Source of the DNA: CADEEN01 sp963738425
GTDB lineage: Bacteria > Pseudomonadota > Gammaproteobacteria > Burkholderiales > Burkholderiaceae_C
NCBI GenBank assembly: GCA_963738425.1
Contig: CAVTWT010000017.1
Coordinates: 1-64,000, forward strand
DNA length: 64,000 bases
Reading direction: 5' to 3'
This document shows positions 18,039 through 28,244 of this stretch, piece after piece. Below the pieces are notes generated by a model. The model did not search any database and was not told the origin of the DNA. It saw only the letters and a list, made by a program, of their open reading frames with translations. Position 1 is the stretch's first letter, and each line of letters opens with the position of its first letter. Position numbers and translations under genes: made by a program.

Positions 18039-20913
18039 TCAGGCGATCGTGCGGACTTCGCCCGCGCCGTAAAGGTTGCTGGTGCAGCGGCCGCACAGCG
18101 CCGGGTGCTTGGCGTCGTGGCCAACGTCGTCGCGCCAATGCCAGCAGCGTTCGCACTTCGTCGCCGTCGAGGGCCGGACCGTCACGGCAAGTGTTTCGCC
18201 TTCGATGACATCGGCCACCGACGTGATGAAGACGAACTTCAGGTCGTCGCCGAGCGTGGCCAGCAGGGCGCGGTCTTGCGCGTTGGCGCTGACAGTGACG
18301 TTGGCCTGCAGCGACGAGCCGACAGCGCCGGCCGTACGCACCGATTCGATCGACTTGTTGACTTCGTCGCGGATCGCACGGACGCGTTGCCACTTGGCAA
18401 GCAGGGCTGCATCCGAGGCGTCCAACTTCGAAAACGTTTCGGTGAAGATCGACACCGACTGGCCCGGCGCCAGGATCGGCCACGCCTCTTCGGCCGTGAA
18501 CGACAGGAACGGCGCCATCCAGCGCAGCATCGCGTGCGTGATCTGCGACAGCGCCGTCTGCGCGCTGCGCCTTGCCAGCGACTTCGGCGCGGTCGTGTAC
18601 AGCCGGTCCTTCAGCACGTCGAGGTAGAACGCGCCCAGGTCTTCGCTGCAGAACAACTGCAGCTTGGCCACCACCGGGTGGAATTCATAGCGCTCGTAGT
18701 GCGCGAGGATTTCGGCTTGCAGCTCGGCGGCGCGCGACAAGGCCCAGCGGTCGATCTCGAGCAGTTCACCCGTCGGCACGCTGTCTGTGGCGGCGTCGAA
18801 GTCGGCGATGTTGGCGAGCAGGAAGCGCAGCGTGTTGCGGATGCGGCGGTAGCTGTCGACCACACGCGCCAGGATGGTCTTGTCGATCGCCGGGTCGTTG
18901 GCGTAGTCGGTGGCGGCCACCCACAGGCGCACGATCTCGGCGCCTGGGTCCTTGGCGGCGGCCTTGATCTCGATGATGTTGCCGAGCGACTTGCTCATCT
19001 TGCGGCCCTGGCCGTCGACCGTGAAGCCGTGCGTGAGCAGGCCGCGGTAGGGCGCGCGGCCGTAGAGCGCGCAGCCGAGCAGCAGCGACGAGTGGAACCA
19101 GCCGCGGTGCTGGTCGTGGCCTTCGAGGTAGAGGTCGGCTTCGGGGCCTGGAGCACCCGTGCGACTGTCGATTTCTTCGTGGTGGCCGCTGTTGCCGGGC
19201 GGGCCTTCGTGCGAGCCGCGCAGCACGTGGAAGAAGGTCGAGCCCGAGTCGAACCAGACTTCGAGGATGTCGTTGCTCTTGGTGTAGTGCGCTGCGTCCG
19301 CGGCACCGAGAATCTGCTCGGGCGTCGCGCGGCTCCAGGCTTCGACGCCGCCCTCGGCCACGAGCGCGATCGCTCGGTCGAGGATGGCCATCGTGTCGGG
19401 ATGCAGTTCGCCCGACTCCTTGTGCAGGAAAAACGGCAGCGGCACGCCCCAGCTGCGCTGGCGGCTGATGCACCAGTCGGGGCGGTTGGCGATCATGTCG
19501 CGCAGGCGGGCCTTGCCGTTCTCGGGGAAGAAGGTGGTCGCTTCGATGGCGTCGAGCGCCATCGTTGCGCAGCGTCTGCGGCGCCTTGTCCTTGGTGAAG
19601 ACGCCCACGCCTTCGTCCATGCGGATGAACCACTGCGCCGCGGCGCGGTAGATCACCGGCGTCTTGTGGCGCCAGCAATGCGGGTAGCTGTGCGTGATCG
19701 TGCTGGTGGCGAACAGGCGGCCGGCGTCGCGCAGCGCGTCGATGATCGCAGGCACCGCTTTCCAGATGTGTTGCCCGCCGAAGAGCGGGAAGTCGGCGGC
19801 GTAAGCGCCGTGTGCACCGACGGGATTCAGGATCTCATCGACCTTCATGCCGTGCGACACACACGAGTTGAAGTCATCGACGCCGTAGGCCGGCGACGAG
19901 TGAACGATGCCGGTGCCGTCGTCGGCGGTGGCGTATTCGGCCAGGTAGACCGGCGACAAGCGGTCGTAGCCGGCATCGACATGCGCCAGCGGATGGCGGA
20001 ACTGGATGCCGGCGAGTTTCTCGCCCTTCGTCGTCGCGACCACCTTGCCTTGCAGGCCGTAGCGCTGCAGACAGGACTCGACGAGCGAGGCCGCAAGCAC
20101 GAGCTGGCCGCGCTCGGTGTGCACGAGCGCGTACTCCAGCTCGGGATTCAGGTTCAGCGCCTGGTTGGCCGGGATCGTCCACGCGGTCGTGGTCCAGATC
20201 ACCGCAAAGGTTTCGCCGACGATCTCCTTCAAGCCGAAGGCCGCGGCCAGCTTGTCGGGCTCGGCGCAGAGAAAGCCGACATCGACGGTCTGGCTTTTCT
20301 TGTCGGCGTACTCGATCTCGAACTCGGCCAATGAGCTGGCGCAATCGAAGCACCAGTAAACCGGTTTCAATCCGCGGTAGACAAAACCACGCTCGATGAC
20401 ACGCTTCAATGCCCGCAGCTCACCCGCCTCGTTGGCAAAGTTCATCGTCTGGTACGGCTGCTCCCACAGGCCGAGCACGCCCAGGCGTTGCCGGTCGGTC
20501 TTCTGCTGCGCGATCTGCTCGGTGGCGTAGGCGCGGCTCTTGGCCTGCATCTCGTCGCGCGAGAGGTTGCGGCCGTGCGCCTTCTCGATCGCGTTCTCGA
20601 TCGGCAGGCCATGGCAATCCCAGCCAGGGATGAAGCGCGCGTCGAAGCCGGCGAGCTGCTTCGACTTGACGACCATGTCCTTCAGGATGTTGTTGACCGC
20701 GTGGCCGATGTGCAGCACGCCATTGGCATACGGCGGGCCGTCGTGCAGCACGAACAGCGGCGCGCCATGGCGGGCGTCTCGCAGGCGGTGGTAGAGGCCT
20801 TGTTCGTTCCACTGCGCGATCCAGCCCGGCTCGCGCTTGGGCAGGTCGCCGCGCATCGGAAACGGCGTGTCCGGCAGGTTCAGGGTGGTGCGGAAATCTG
20901 TGGGGTCGCTCAT
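18039..20913 (-). CDS. ileS: Isoleucyl-tRNA synthetase, one-base frameshift
   Basis: About 957 residues, the standard length. Class I HIGH motif in PPYANGVLHIGHAVNNIL, KMSKS motif in GRKMSKSLGN, and a C-terminal zinc finger CERCWHWRDDVGHDAKHPALCGRC-type segment of this synthetase. The frame breaks near 19563: removing one base gives QTLRNMALDAIEATTFF. As ileS is normally essential and everything else is intact, a sequencing or assembly error is much more likely than a real mutation. ATG 20913 is chosen from the conserved N-terminus. It is upstream of and coupled to lspA. Confidence 0.93.
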
Positions 20914-21100
20914 GACAGAAGGCGTGCGCAAGGCGGCGCGCGAAGGCTGGGTGGGTCGAACGATCGGGTCCTGAAGCAACGCACGCGGCGCGGTGCTTCA
21001 GACCGGCTTCAGCACAGAGCGCTAAATTCGATCGCGCGTGGTCTGGCGCCGCGTGGCGGCAAACCACCACGGCCAGACAACCAAAGTGAATGAAGCGACC

Positions 21101-21967
21101 ATGCGTAGATTGTATCGGGCAGGTGCCGCGGCCCTGCTGACGGTGACGCTCGGCACGGCTAAAGCGCAGAGCAGTGTGTCCACGCAGGCCACAACGCCGC
21201 CACCGGGCGAGTCCGTTTCAGCGTCGGCACCAGCAAAGGCCGCGCCGAAGTTCGAAGGCGCCGTGGGCTTGGTGTTGGCGCACAAGCCGGCTTTCAGCGG
21301 ATCGTCGGATCGGCAGCTCTCGCCACAGTTGGCGGGCTTTGTTCGCTATGGGCGCTTCACGCTCACCGGCGCCGGGGGCTTCACCACGCGCCGCCAGGAC
21401 GATGTCGAGCGCGGCCTGGACGCCGAGTTGCTGCGCCGCGAAGGCGTGCGCATCAACCTGTCGCTGCGCTACGACCAGGGGCGCCGTGAAAGCGAGAGCG
21501 ATCAGCTCGCCGGCATGGGCAACATCAAGCACACCGTGCGCTCGCGCCTGGGGTTGCGCTGGGAGCCGGCGCCGTACTGGTCGCTGTCCTTGGCCAGCGG
21601 CCTCGATCTGCTCGGCGCGGGTGGGGGCTACACCGTCGAGGCCGGGGTGTCGCGTACCTTTCTCATCGACGCGCAGCAACGCGTGATCCTCGGTGCCGGC
21701 GTGACCGGTGCAGGCGACCGCTACCTGCAGACCTGGTACGGCGTCACTGCGGAGCAGTCGGCGCGCTCGGGCTATCCGGTCTACAAGCCGGGTGAGGGTT
21801 TGCGCGATGTCCACACCAACGCAACCTGGCGCATCGAAGTCAATCCGCAGTGGGCTGGATTTGCATCGTTCGGTGCAAGCCGCTTGCTCGGCTCGGCAGC
21901 GGACAGTCCGCTGACGCTGCAACGCAATGGCTGGTCGATGTCGGCCGGGATCGCCCGCAGGTTCTGA
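21101..21967 (+). CDS. MipA/OmpV-family outer membrane protein
   Basis: A 288-residue protein. The signal peptide MRRLYRAGAAALLTVTLGTAKAQ is followed by a low-complexity Pro/Ser/Ala linker and a beta-barrel with alternating strands. FEGAVGLVLAHKPAFSGSSDRQ, PQLAGFVRYGRFTLTGAGGF and the terminal phenylalanine (GIARRF) match the MipA/OmpV pattern. It probably resides in the outer membrane; MipA-type proteins scaffold murein enzymes or form solute pores. It is inserted on the opposite strand between ribF and ileS, which are usually adjacent. Confidence 0.75.
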   Translation: MRRLYRAGAAALLTVTLGTAKAQSSVSTQATTPPPGESVSASAPAKAAPKFEGAVGLVLAHKPAFSGSSDRQLSPQLAGFVRYGRFTLTGAGGFTTRRQDDVERGLDAELLRREGVRINLSLRYDQGRRESESDQLAGMGNIKHTVRSRLGLRWEPAPYWSLSLASGLDLLGAGGGYTVEAGVSRTFLIDAQQRVILGAGVTGAGDRYLQTWYGVTAEQSARSGYPVYKPGEGLRDVHTNATWRIEVNPQWAGFASFGASRLLGSAADSPLTLQRNGWSMSAGIARRF

Positions 21968-21980
21968 CCGGCGCGCTGGC

Positions 21981-22964
21981 TCAGGGAGGGAGTTCGTCGG
22001 CCTCGGCTTGGCGTTGCCACCACGCCTGCGCGGCGGCCGTATCGGCGGCAATGCCTTCGCGCAGCGCATCGAGCGACGCGTACCGTCGCTCCTCGTGCAG
22101 CCAGTGCAGCAACTCGACGCGGATCAACCGTCCGTAGCCGGCTTCGGAGCCGAGCGCAGCCGGCCAGTCGAGCACATGCGTTTCCAGCAGCACGCGGCCG
22201 CTGTCGTCCACCGTCGGCCTGCGGCCGAGGCTGGCCACGCCGCGCAGCGGCGTTTCGGCGAGCCCCTGCACGCGCACGACGAAGATGCCCGCCGCCGCCG
22301 GCCGCGCATGCGCGAATCGCAGGTTCAGCGTGCGAAAGCCGAGTTCGCGGCCGAGCTTGGCGCCGTGCAGCACATGGCCGCTGATGCTGTACGGCCGGCC
22401 CAGCAAGGCCGCCGCGCGCGCCATGTCGCCGGCGGCCAGCGCGTCGCGCACCGCGGAGCTGGAGACACGCAGGCCATGGACTTCGTAGCTCTGCATGCGC
22501 GCCACGTCGAAGCCGTGCACCGCGCCAGCGGCGTCGAGCATCGCGTAGTCGCCGGCGCGCTTGGCGCCGAAACGGAAGTCGTCGCCAACCAGGACGTAGC
22601 GCGCACCGAAGCCGGCGACGAGCACGTCTTCGATGAAGGCCGCCGGCGTGTGTGCCGCCAACGCATCGTCGAAGGGCAGGACCACCGTCTGGTCGATGCC
22701 GCAGCGCTCCAGCTCGGCCAGCTTGTCGCGCAACGTGGCCACACGTGCCGGTGCCGACTCGGGTTTGCCCATTCGCGCAGCGAAGAAGTCGCGCGGATGC
22801 GGTTCGAAGGTCAAGACGGAGGAGGGCAGGCCGCGGTGCCGTGCCTCGTTGATCAGCAACGCCAACATGGCTTGGTGGCCGCGATGCACACCATCGAAAT
22901 TGCCGATCGTCAGCGCACAAGGACGCTTGAGGCCAGGATGGCGAAGGCCGCGGAAGACTCGCAT
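21981..22964 (-). CDS. ribF: Bifunctional riboflavin kinase / FAD synthetase
   Basis: A 327-residue enzyme making FMN and FAD. The N-terminal adenylyltransferase domain has LTIGNFDGVHRGHQAML and VLVGDDFRFGAKRAGDY. The C-terminal flavokinase domain has GFRTLNLRF and GVASLGRRPTV. The start is 22964 (MRVFRGLRHP, matching the family N-terminus); an ATG at 22973 is possible. It lies 20-30 bases after the GGDEF-EAL stop on the same strand. Confidence 0.92.
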   Translation of the reverse strand: MRVFRGLRHPGLKRPCALTIGNFDGVHRGHQAMLALLINEARHRGLPSSVLTFEPHPRDFFAARMGKPESAPARVATLRDKLAELERCGIDQTVVLPFDDALAAHTPAAFIEDVLVAGFGARYVLVGDDFRFGAKRAGDYAMLDAAGAVHGFDVARMQSYEVHGLRVSSSAVRDALAAGDMARAAALLGRPYSISGHVLHGAKLGRELGFRTLNLRFAHARPAAAGIFVVRVQGLAETPLRGVASLGRRPTVDDSGRVLLETHVLDWPAALGSEAGYGRLIRVELLHWLHEERRYASLDALREGIAADTAAAQAWWQRQAEADELPP

Positions 22965-22993
22965 CGCGCGCATTATCCGGCGCGGTGCAGCGG

Positions 22994-25587
22994 TCAGTGA
23001 CGAACCAGCGGCATCAGTCCGGTGTCGAAAGCGGCTTGCACCGGCGCTTCGTTCAACTCCGCCAGCAGGCATTCGAGCAAGGCACCGGCCTGCTCGACCG
23101 TCAGCGGACGCGACAGGTGGAAGCCCTGGCCATGTTCGCAACCCAGCTCGCGCAGTTGCGCCAGTTGCGACACGGTCTCGATGCCTTCGGCTACGACTGA
23201 CTTGCCCAGCGAGGCGCCGAGCGAGACGATGGCGCGCACGATCTCGGCGTCCTTCGAGCCGGCGCGGCGCATGCCGTGCACGAACGAGCGGTCGATCTTC
23301 AGGCTGTCGATCGGCAGGCTCGACAGGTAGGCCAGTGACGAGTAGCCGGTGCCGAAATCGTCGATGGCCAGCGACACGCCGAGCTTGCGCAGCGCTTCGA
23401 GCGCAGCTACCGCCGGTTCGATGCGCTCCATCAGGATGTTCTCGGTCAGCTCCAGGGTGAGCAGCTTGCGGATTGAAGTGGCTGTTGGCCAGTGCGTGTT
23501 CGACGCGCTCGGACAAGTGCGCTGTGCGCGAGGTCGCTGCCGGACAGGTTGACCTGCAGCTTCAGATCGGCCAAGGCCGGGTCGATGGCATGCCACTGAG
23601 CCATCTGACGGCATGCGCGCAGGAGCACGAAGTCGGTCAGCTCGATGATGAGTCCCGACTCTTCGGCGATCTGGATGAACGTGCCCGGTTCGATGGTGCC
23701 GCGCTCGAGATGATGCCAACGCGCAAGGGCTTCGAAGCCGCGCAGACGGCCGTTGCTGATGTTGAACAGCGGCTGGTAGGCCACACTCAACTCGCCGCGT
23801 GCCAGCGCTTGCCGCAGGTCCGACTCGATCATCATGCGCTGTGCCACTTCGGTGTGCAGCTCGGCGTCGAACAATGCGTAGCGCGCCTTGCCGGCGGCCT
23901 TGGCGCGGTACATCGCGATGTCGGCATCGCGCACCACTTCTTCAGGTGTGGCGTAGCCGAGCTTGCTGAAGGTGATGCCGATGGAGGCACTGGTGGTGAC
24001 GTTGACGCCGCCGATCTGCATCGGCTGCTTCAACACCTGCTGCAAGCGCTCGGCCATGTTGGTGGCCGCGCTCTCTTCGGCCACCTGGTGCAGCAGCACG
24101 GCGAACTCGTCGCCGCCCAGGCGCGCCACCATGTCGCCCGGGCGCACATGGTCCTGGATGCGGCGCGACACCTGGATCAGGAACGCGTCGCCGGCCGAGT
24201 GGCCCATGCTGTCGTTGATCAGCTTGAAGCGGTCGAAGTCGAGGAACATGACCGCGAAGTGGCGCTGGGCATCGTCGCGCACCGCGGCCAGGGCCTGCGA
24301 CAGCATGGCGTAGAAGCGGCTGCGGTTGGGCAGGCCGGTCAGGCTGTCGTGGAAAGCAATGTGATTCAACTGCGCTTCAGCGTGGCGGCGCGCGCTGATG
24401 TCCTGCACTTGCAGGATCAGGCACGGCGCCTCCGAGCTGGACTCGGTGAAGAAGGCACAGTGCAGCGCCGCCCACAGGTCGGCGCCGCCGGCATGCAGGC
24501 AACGCACTTCGGCGTTGAAGGTTTCGAGATCGCGCACGCCGATGCGCGCGAAGTCGCGCTCGACCGCGGCGCGGTCAGCGGGCGCGACGAGATCCGAGAA
24601 GGGCTTGTCGACCAGGACCTGGCCGTTGTCATGGCCCAGGATGCCGGCCAGTGCCGTGTTGGCCTGCAGGATGCGGCCATCGACCGAAACCAGGGCCATG
24701 CCGATCGAGGCGTGCGTGAAGGCGCTGTGAAAGCGGCGTTCGCTCTCCGACAGCGCCGTGACGTGGCGCGCGGCCTGCTGTGCTTCGCGCTCGGCGGCTT
24801 CGATGCGGCTGCGGCGCACGACTTCCTGAGCCTCTTGCTGGCGCATGAAGTAGTGCACGGTGGTCAGCAGCATCGCCACCACCGGCAGCGCCCCGAAGAG
24901 CACGCTCATGCCCGACTGGCGCACCGTCAGGTGCAGCAGGGCGGCGATCAGCGCGCTGCCGCCGAAGGCGATGCCGACCGAGCCGAAATTGGTGACGTGG
25001 TCGCGCAGGTTGAAGCGCTCGCCGCGTTTGAAGGTGATGACCAGCGAGACGAAGACCGTGTTCAGCATGAAGTAGCCCACGGCGACCAGGCAGGCAATCA
25101 ACAGCACCAGCCCCGGCGCAATCGTGCTGCGGCCCTCGCTCCAGGCCATGCCGAACTCCATGACATGGCCGGCAATGCTCATCGCCAGCGCGGCCATCGC
25201 CAGGCTGGCGATGCGGCTGGTCCAGCGTTTGGAGGAGCGGAACGCGCCGACAAAACCTTCGCCGGCCGCGGCTACCGTGGCCGCACCCGGCCCATGGATC
25301 AGCAACAGCAGAAAGATGAAGACTTCACCGGCGACGAACGAATTCTTCGATCCGGGAATGCGCACCGGGAAGAAGCCGGCGGCCACCGCAAAGGCGGTGC
25401 CGAGGACGATCTGCGCGATCACGCCCAGGGAGAGCTGCTGCACTTCCCAGACCGCTGCGACCAACGCCACCGTGCCCAGGGCCACCATCGCCCACCAATA
25501 GATAGTGGCCTTGCGGTTGTAGTCCGGCATCAGCGCCTGGTGCAGGCGCCGCCAGGGGTTGCGGGCGGTCGAAGCGTCGGTGCTCAT
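22994..25587 (-). CDS. Membrane PAS-GGDEF-EAL protein (module A), two frameshifts
   Basis: About 863 residues once two extra bases (near 23514 and 23465) are removed, restoring HSALSERVEHALANSHFNPQLLTLELTEN. It has an N-terminal multi-pass membrane region (about 25-260), a PAS domain (FTHASIGMALVSVDGRILQAN), a GGDEF domain with intact ARLGGDEFAVLL, and an EAL domain with FEALARWHH, ELTENILM, DDFGTGYSSL, KIDRSF and VAEGIET. Both cyclase and phosphodiesterase activity on c-di-GMP are therefore plausible. The start of the protein (LMPDYNRKATIYWW) is shared with the protein at 51691-53922, which lacks the PAS domain. It is downstream of a tailed S8 protease and a terminator. Confidence 0.85.
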
Positions 25588-25635
25588 GGCGCTGGCGTCG
25601 ATCCCGCGTGCGGGCAGACCTCTTTGGTTAAAAAG

Positions 25636-25664
25636 CGAGGCCTCATCTTATTAATGAGGCCTCG
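25636..25664 (-). terminator. Intrinsic terminator after S8 protease A
   Basis: A perfect 11-bp stem (CGAGGCCTCAT / ATGAGGCCTCG) with a seven-base AT-rich loop. Read on the minus strand it is followed by CTTTTT, the signature of a Rho-independent terminator. It lies between the protease stop (25742) and the GGDEF-EAL start (25587), so the two genes of module A probably have separate or only partly read-through transcripts. Confidence 0.8.
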
Positions 25665-25741
25665 TTGTGGGGTGGGTGAGGTGCCCGGCGCGTGGCGTTT
25701 GCCTGCTGACTAGTTCACGAACCGCCGCGCGCTGTGCAGAC

Positions 25742-28007
25742 TCACTCGCCCTTGGTCAGGCTCTCGCTGACGACGACACCTTCACTGATGACGACGCCCT
25801 CGCTGATGACGACGCCTTCGCTGATGACGACGCCTTCACTGATGACCACGCCTTCACTGATGACCACGCCTTCACTGATGACGACACCTTCACTGATGAC
25901 CACACCTGACGCGAGTGTCGTACCGCTGCCCGACGAGAACCAGCCTGCGAGGGTGCCGGTCAGCGTGAACATGCCGGTCTTGCCGACCGAGGAGCTGGCG
26001 CCAAGCAGGCCGGTGCCATCGACCACGCCGTTCGTCAGCAGCGGCTTGGTGCCAGTGGCCGGCATCTCCCAGAACCACATCGGGAACTGCTTGGTGGTGG
26101 TGTCCCAGTAGTCGGCGTAGCGCTCGAGGACGATGTTGTTGGCCCAGGTGAAGCGCGGGTTGTAGATCGGCTGGAACTTGGTGAACAGCGCGTCGCCGGT
26201 GGCCACGCGGTTGCCACCGACGAAGACGATGCGTGACCAGTTGAACGACTGGCCCTCGATCGTCGTGCTGCGCGAAGAGGGCATCGACTTGCCGCTGGCC
26301 AGCAGGGTGTTGCCCGAGGCGATCGTGCCTGCGGCGATGGCCGTGCTGACATCGGTGCGCAGCACCTTGGCCAGCGTCACGGCGCCCGGCAGATTGATCA
26401 GGCCCGCGCCTTGTTGCAGCAGGTTCGCGCCGGCGATCGGCTGCGCCGTGTACTGCAGCAGGGCCTTGACCATGGCCGGCGTCAGGCCGGGATTGACCTG
26501 CAGCAGGACAGCCGCCGCGCCCGAGACGACCGGAGCCGACACCGATGTGCCCGACAGGTACATCTGCGTCTCACGGTAGGTCTGCGTGATGCCGGTGGGC
26601 GTGACGAGCACCGGGTAGAACAAGGCGCCCAGGTTGTTCCAGGTCGGCGTGGCTGCATCGGCGCGTGTGGCGCCGGCGCCGACCAGCAGGTTGCCGGGTG
26701 CAACCAGATCAGGCTTGAGCAGGTTGTCGCGGCGCACCTGGCCGTCGGCCAAGGTCAGTGTGCCGCGGGTCGGGCCGCGCGAGCTGAAGGTGTTGAGGAG
26801 GTCGTCGCTGCGCACCGCGGTGTTCTTTGTGTTGGCCGAGCCGACGGTGATCACGCTCGGGTCGTTGCCGGGCGACGAGACAGAGCCGAAGACTTCCTTG
26901 CCCTGCCAGGTTCTTGCCGAAGTTGCCGGCGGCGACAACGACCGTGATGCCCTGGGCGACGGCACTGCGTGCGGCCACGCACAGCGGGTCGTATTGCCAG
27001 CTGTCGGTGGAGTCCATCGCCAGGCTGAGGTTCATCACGCGGATGTTGTATTCCTTGGCGTGGTAGATCACCCACTGGATGCCTTCGAGCGTGTCCGACA
27101 GCGTGCCGAAGCCGTAGTCGTTGAGCACCTTCACGTCGTAGATGTTGGCGTTGGGCGCCAGACCGGTCAGGTCAGGGGCTGTGGCGTAGCTCTTCGGCCG
27201 GCCGGCGGCGATCGACGCCACGTGCGTGCCGTGGCCGTAGCCGTCCTGCACGAGGTTGGCGCTGTTGTCGATCGCGGCTTCATAGGTGGCCAGCGCGGCG
27301 CTGCCCGGTTGAAGCGACGTGGCATCGTCGTAGCCGTTGGTCCAGTCGGCCAGGTTCGTGGTCAGGAACTGCACGTTCTTCTTGACGCGCGTCACAGCGG
27401 ACCCGTTGTCGAAGGCGCGGTGGTTCTTCATCACGCCCGAGTCAACGATCGCGATGCCGATGCCGGTGCCGTCCGGACCGCTGTAGCTGGTCTTGGTCGA
27501 GCTTGTGCGAACCGGCGACGTGACAGCGCCGGTCGATTTCTCGAGCACGCTGGCCGTGCGCTGTGTCGGCCGGTTCGGCGCGACATGCAGCACGTCGTTG
27601 CGCTCGGCGATCTTGGCCACCCGATGGGCGGGCAGGGTCGCGGTCAGCATGCGCAGGCTGGGCATCGTGGCGTCGATCGTGCCGCCGGCGCGCTTGATGT
27701 CGCGCTTCAGATCGCTCATGTCGGCGTCGCTGTCACCGACGGAGAAGATCACCTGGACTTCGCGGCGGCCGCCACGCTCGCGCGCCCAGCGGTGCTTCGG
27801 CGCTTGCGCGCTGTCCAAGCCGGCCTTCAGGTCGGGCGACATCTTGTGCATGCGCTTTTCGGCATGCGCCTGGCGGCCGGTCTGCGCAGTGGCGCGAGGG
27901 GCTGCAAACATCGCCGAGGTCAGCAGCAGCAGCAGCGATAGCACCCAGAGCATGGGCGTGGCGCGACGCTCAATCAGGACCGTGAACCGTGTCAGCGAGT
28001 CGAACAT
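25742..28007 (-). CDS. Secreted subtilisin-like S8 protease with hexapeptide-repeat tail (module A), frameshifted
   Basis: About 755 residues. A signal sequence (VLSLLLLLTSAMFAAPRATAQ) is followed by an I9-like propeptide region (about 80-145) and the S8 catalytic domain: Asp189 in IAIVDSG, His259 in GYGHGTHVA, Ser in YLSGTSVSAP. The C-terminal tail is eight hexads, VVISEG seven times then VVVSES, ending LTKGE. One extra base near 26920 breaks the frame; without it the text reads GNFGKNWQGKEVFGSVSS. The start at 28007 has AGAGGGAG upstream. It is paralogous to the protease at 49382-51667, and both are followed by a related GGDEF-EAL gene. Role unknown; a surface or matrix protease is an inference. 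Confidence 0.85.
25760..25903 (-). repeat. 18-bp tandem repeat coding eight VVISEG-like hexads
   Basis: Eight in-frame 18-bp units, nearly identical in codons, encode the tail of S8 protease A: seven VVISEG and a terminal VVVSES. Near-identity at synonymous sites suggests recent expansion or homogenisation by slippage, compared with the more diverged array at 51470-51613. Confidence 0.95.
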
Positions 28008-28244
28008 TTTTAGCTCCCTCTGCCGCTCGAGATCGTTGGTGACAACGAGCTGTTACGGCGTGTATTGATTTGCAATGGACGCATCGTAGAAACGCCTTGC
28101 AACATTCGCCAGGGGGCAGGTCTTCGCAACGTGCGATCTGCGCGTGCTTCAGTTCACAGTGCTGCCTTCTGCGGTGTCAACCGTGATCTGCGTCACGGCC
28201 GAGTTGTCACCGAACGCACCGGCGGCCGGCGGCGCCGGCGAGCG

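Noticed and set aside
23473..25713. Long plus-strand open frame opposite the GGDEF-EAL gene
   Set aside because: Shadow frame with composition typical of antisense GC-rich coding; no family resemblance.
25760..25903. 18-bp tandem repeats as a CRISPR-like array
   Set aside because: Units are contiguous without spacers and are in-frame coding for VVISEG hexads.
28108..28130. GGGGGCAGGTC upstream of protease A resembles the IS right end
   Set aside because: Only 11 bases match and no transposase fragment or second inverted repeat lies nearby; chance similarity in GC-rich DNA.
28008..28244. Small RNA or tRNA in the 237-base gap upstream of protease A
   Set aside because: No cloverleaf, T-loop sequence or strong terminator seen; only a short CGTTG/CAACG dyad near 28030.
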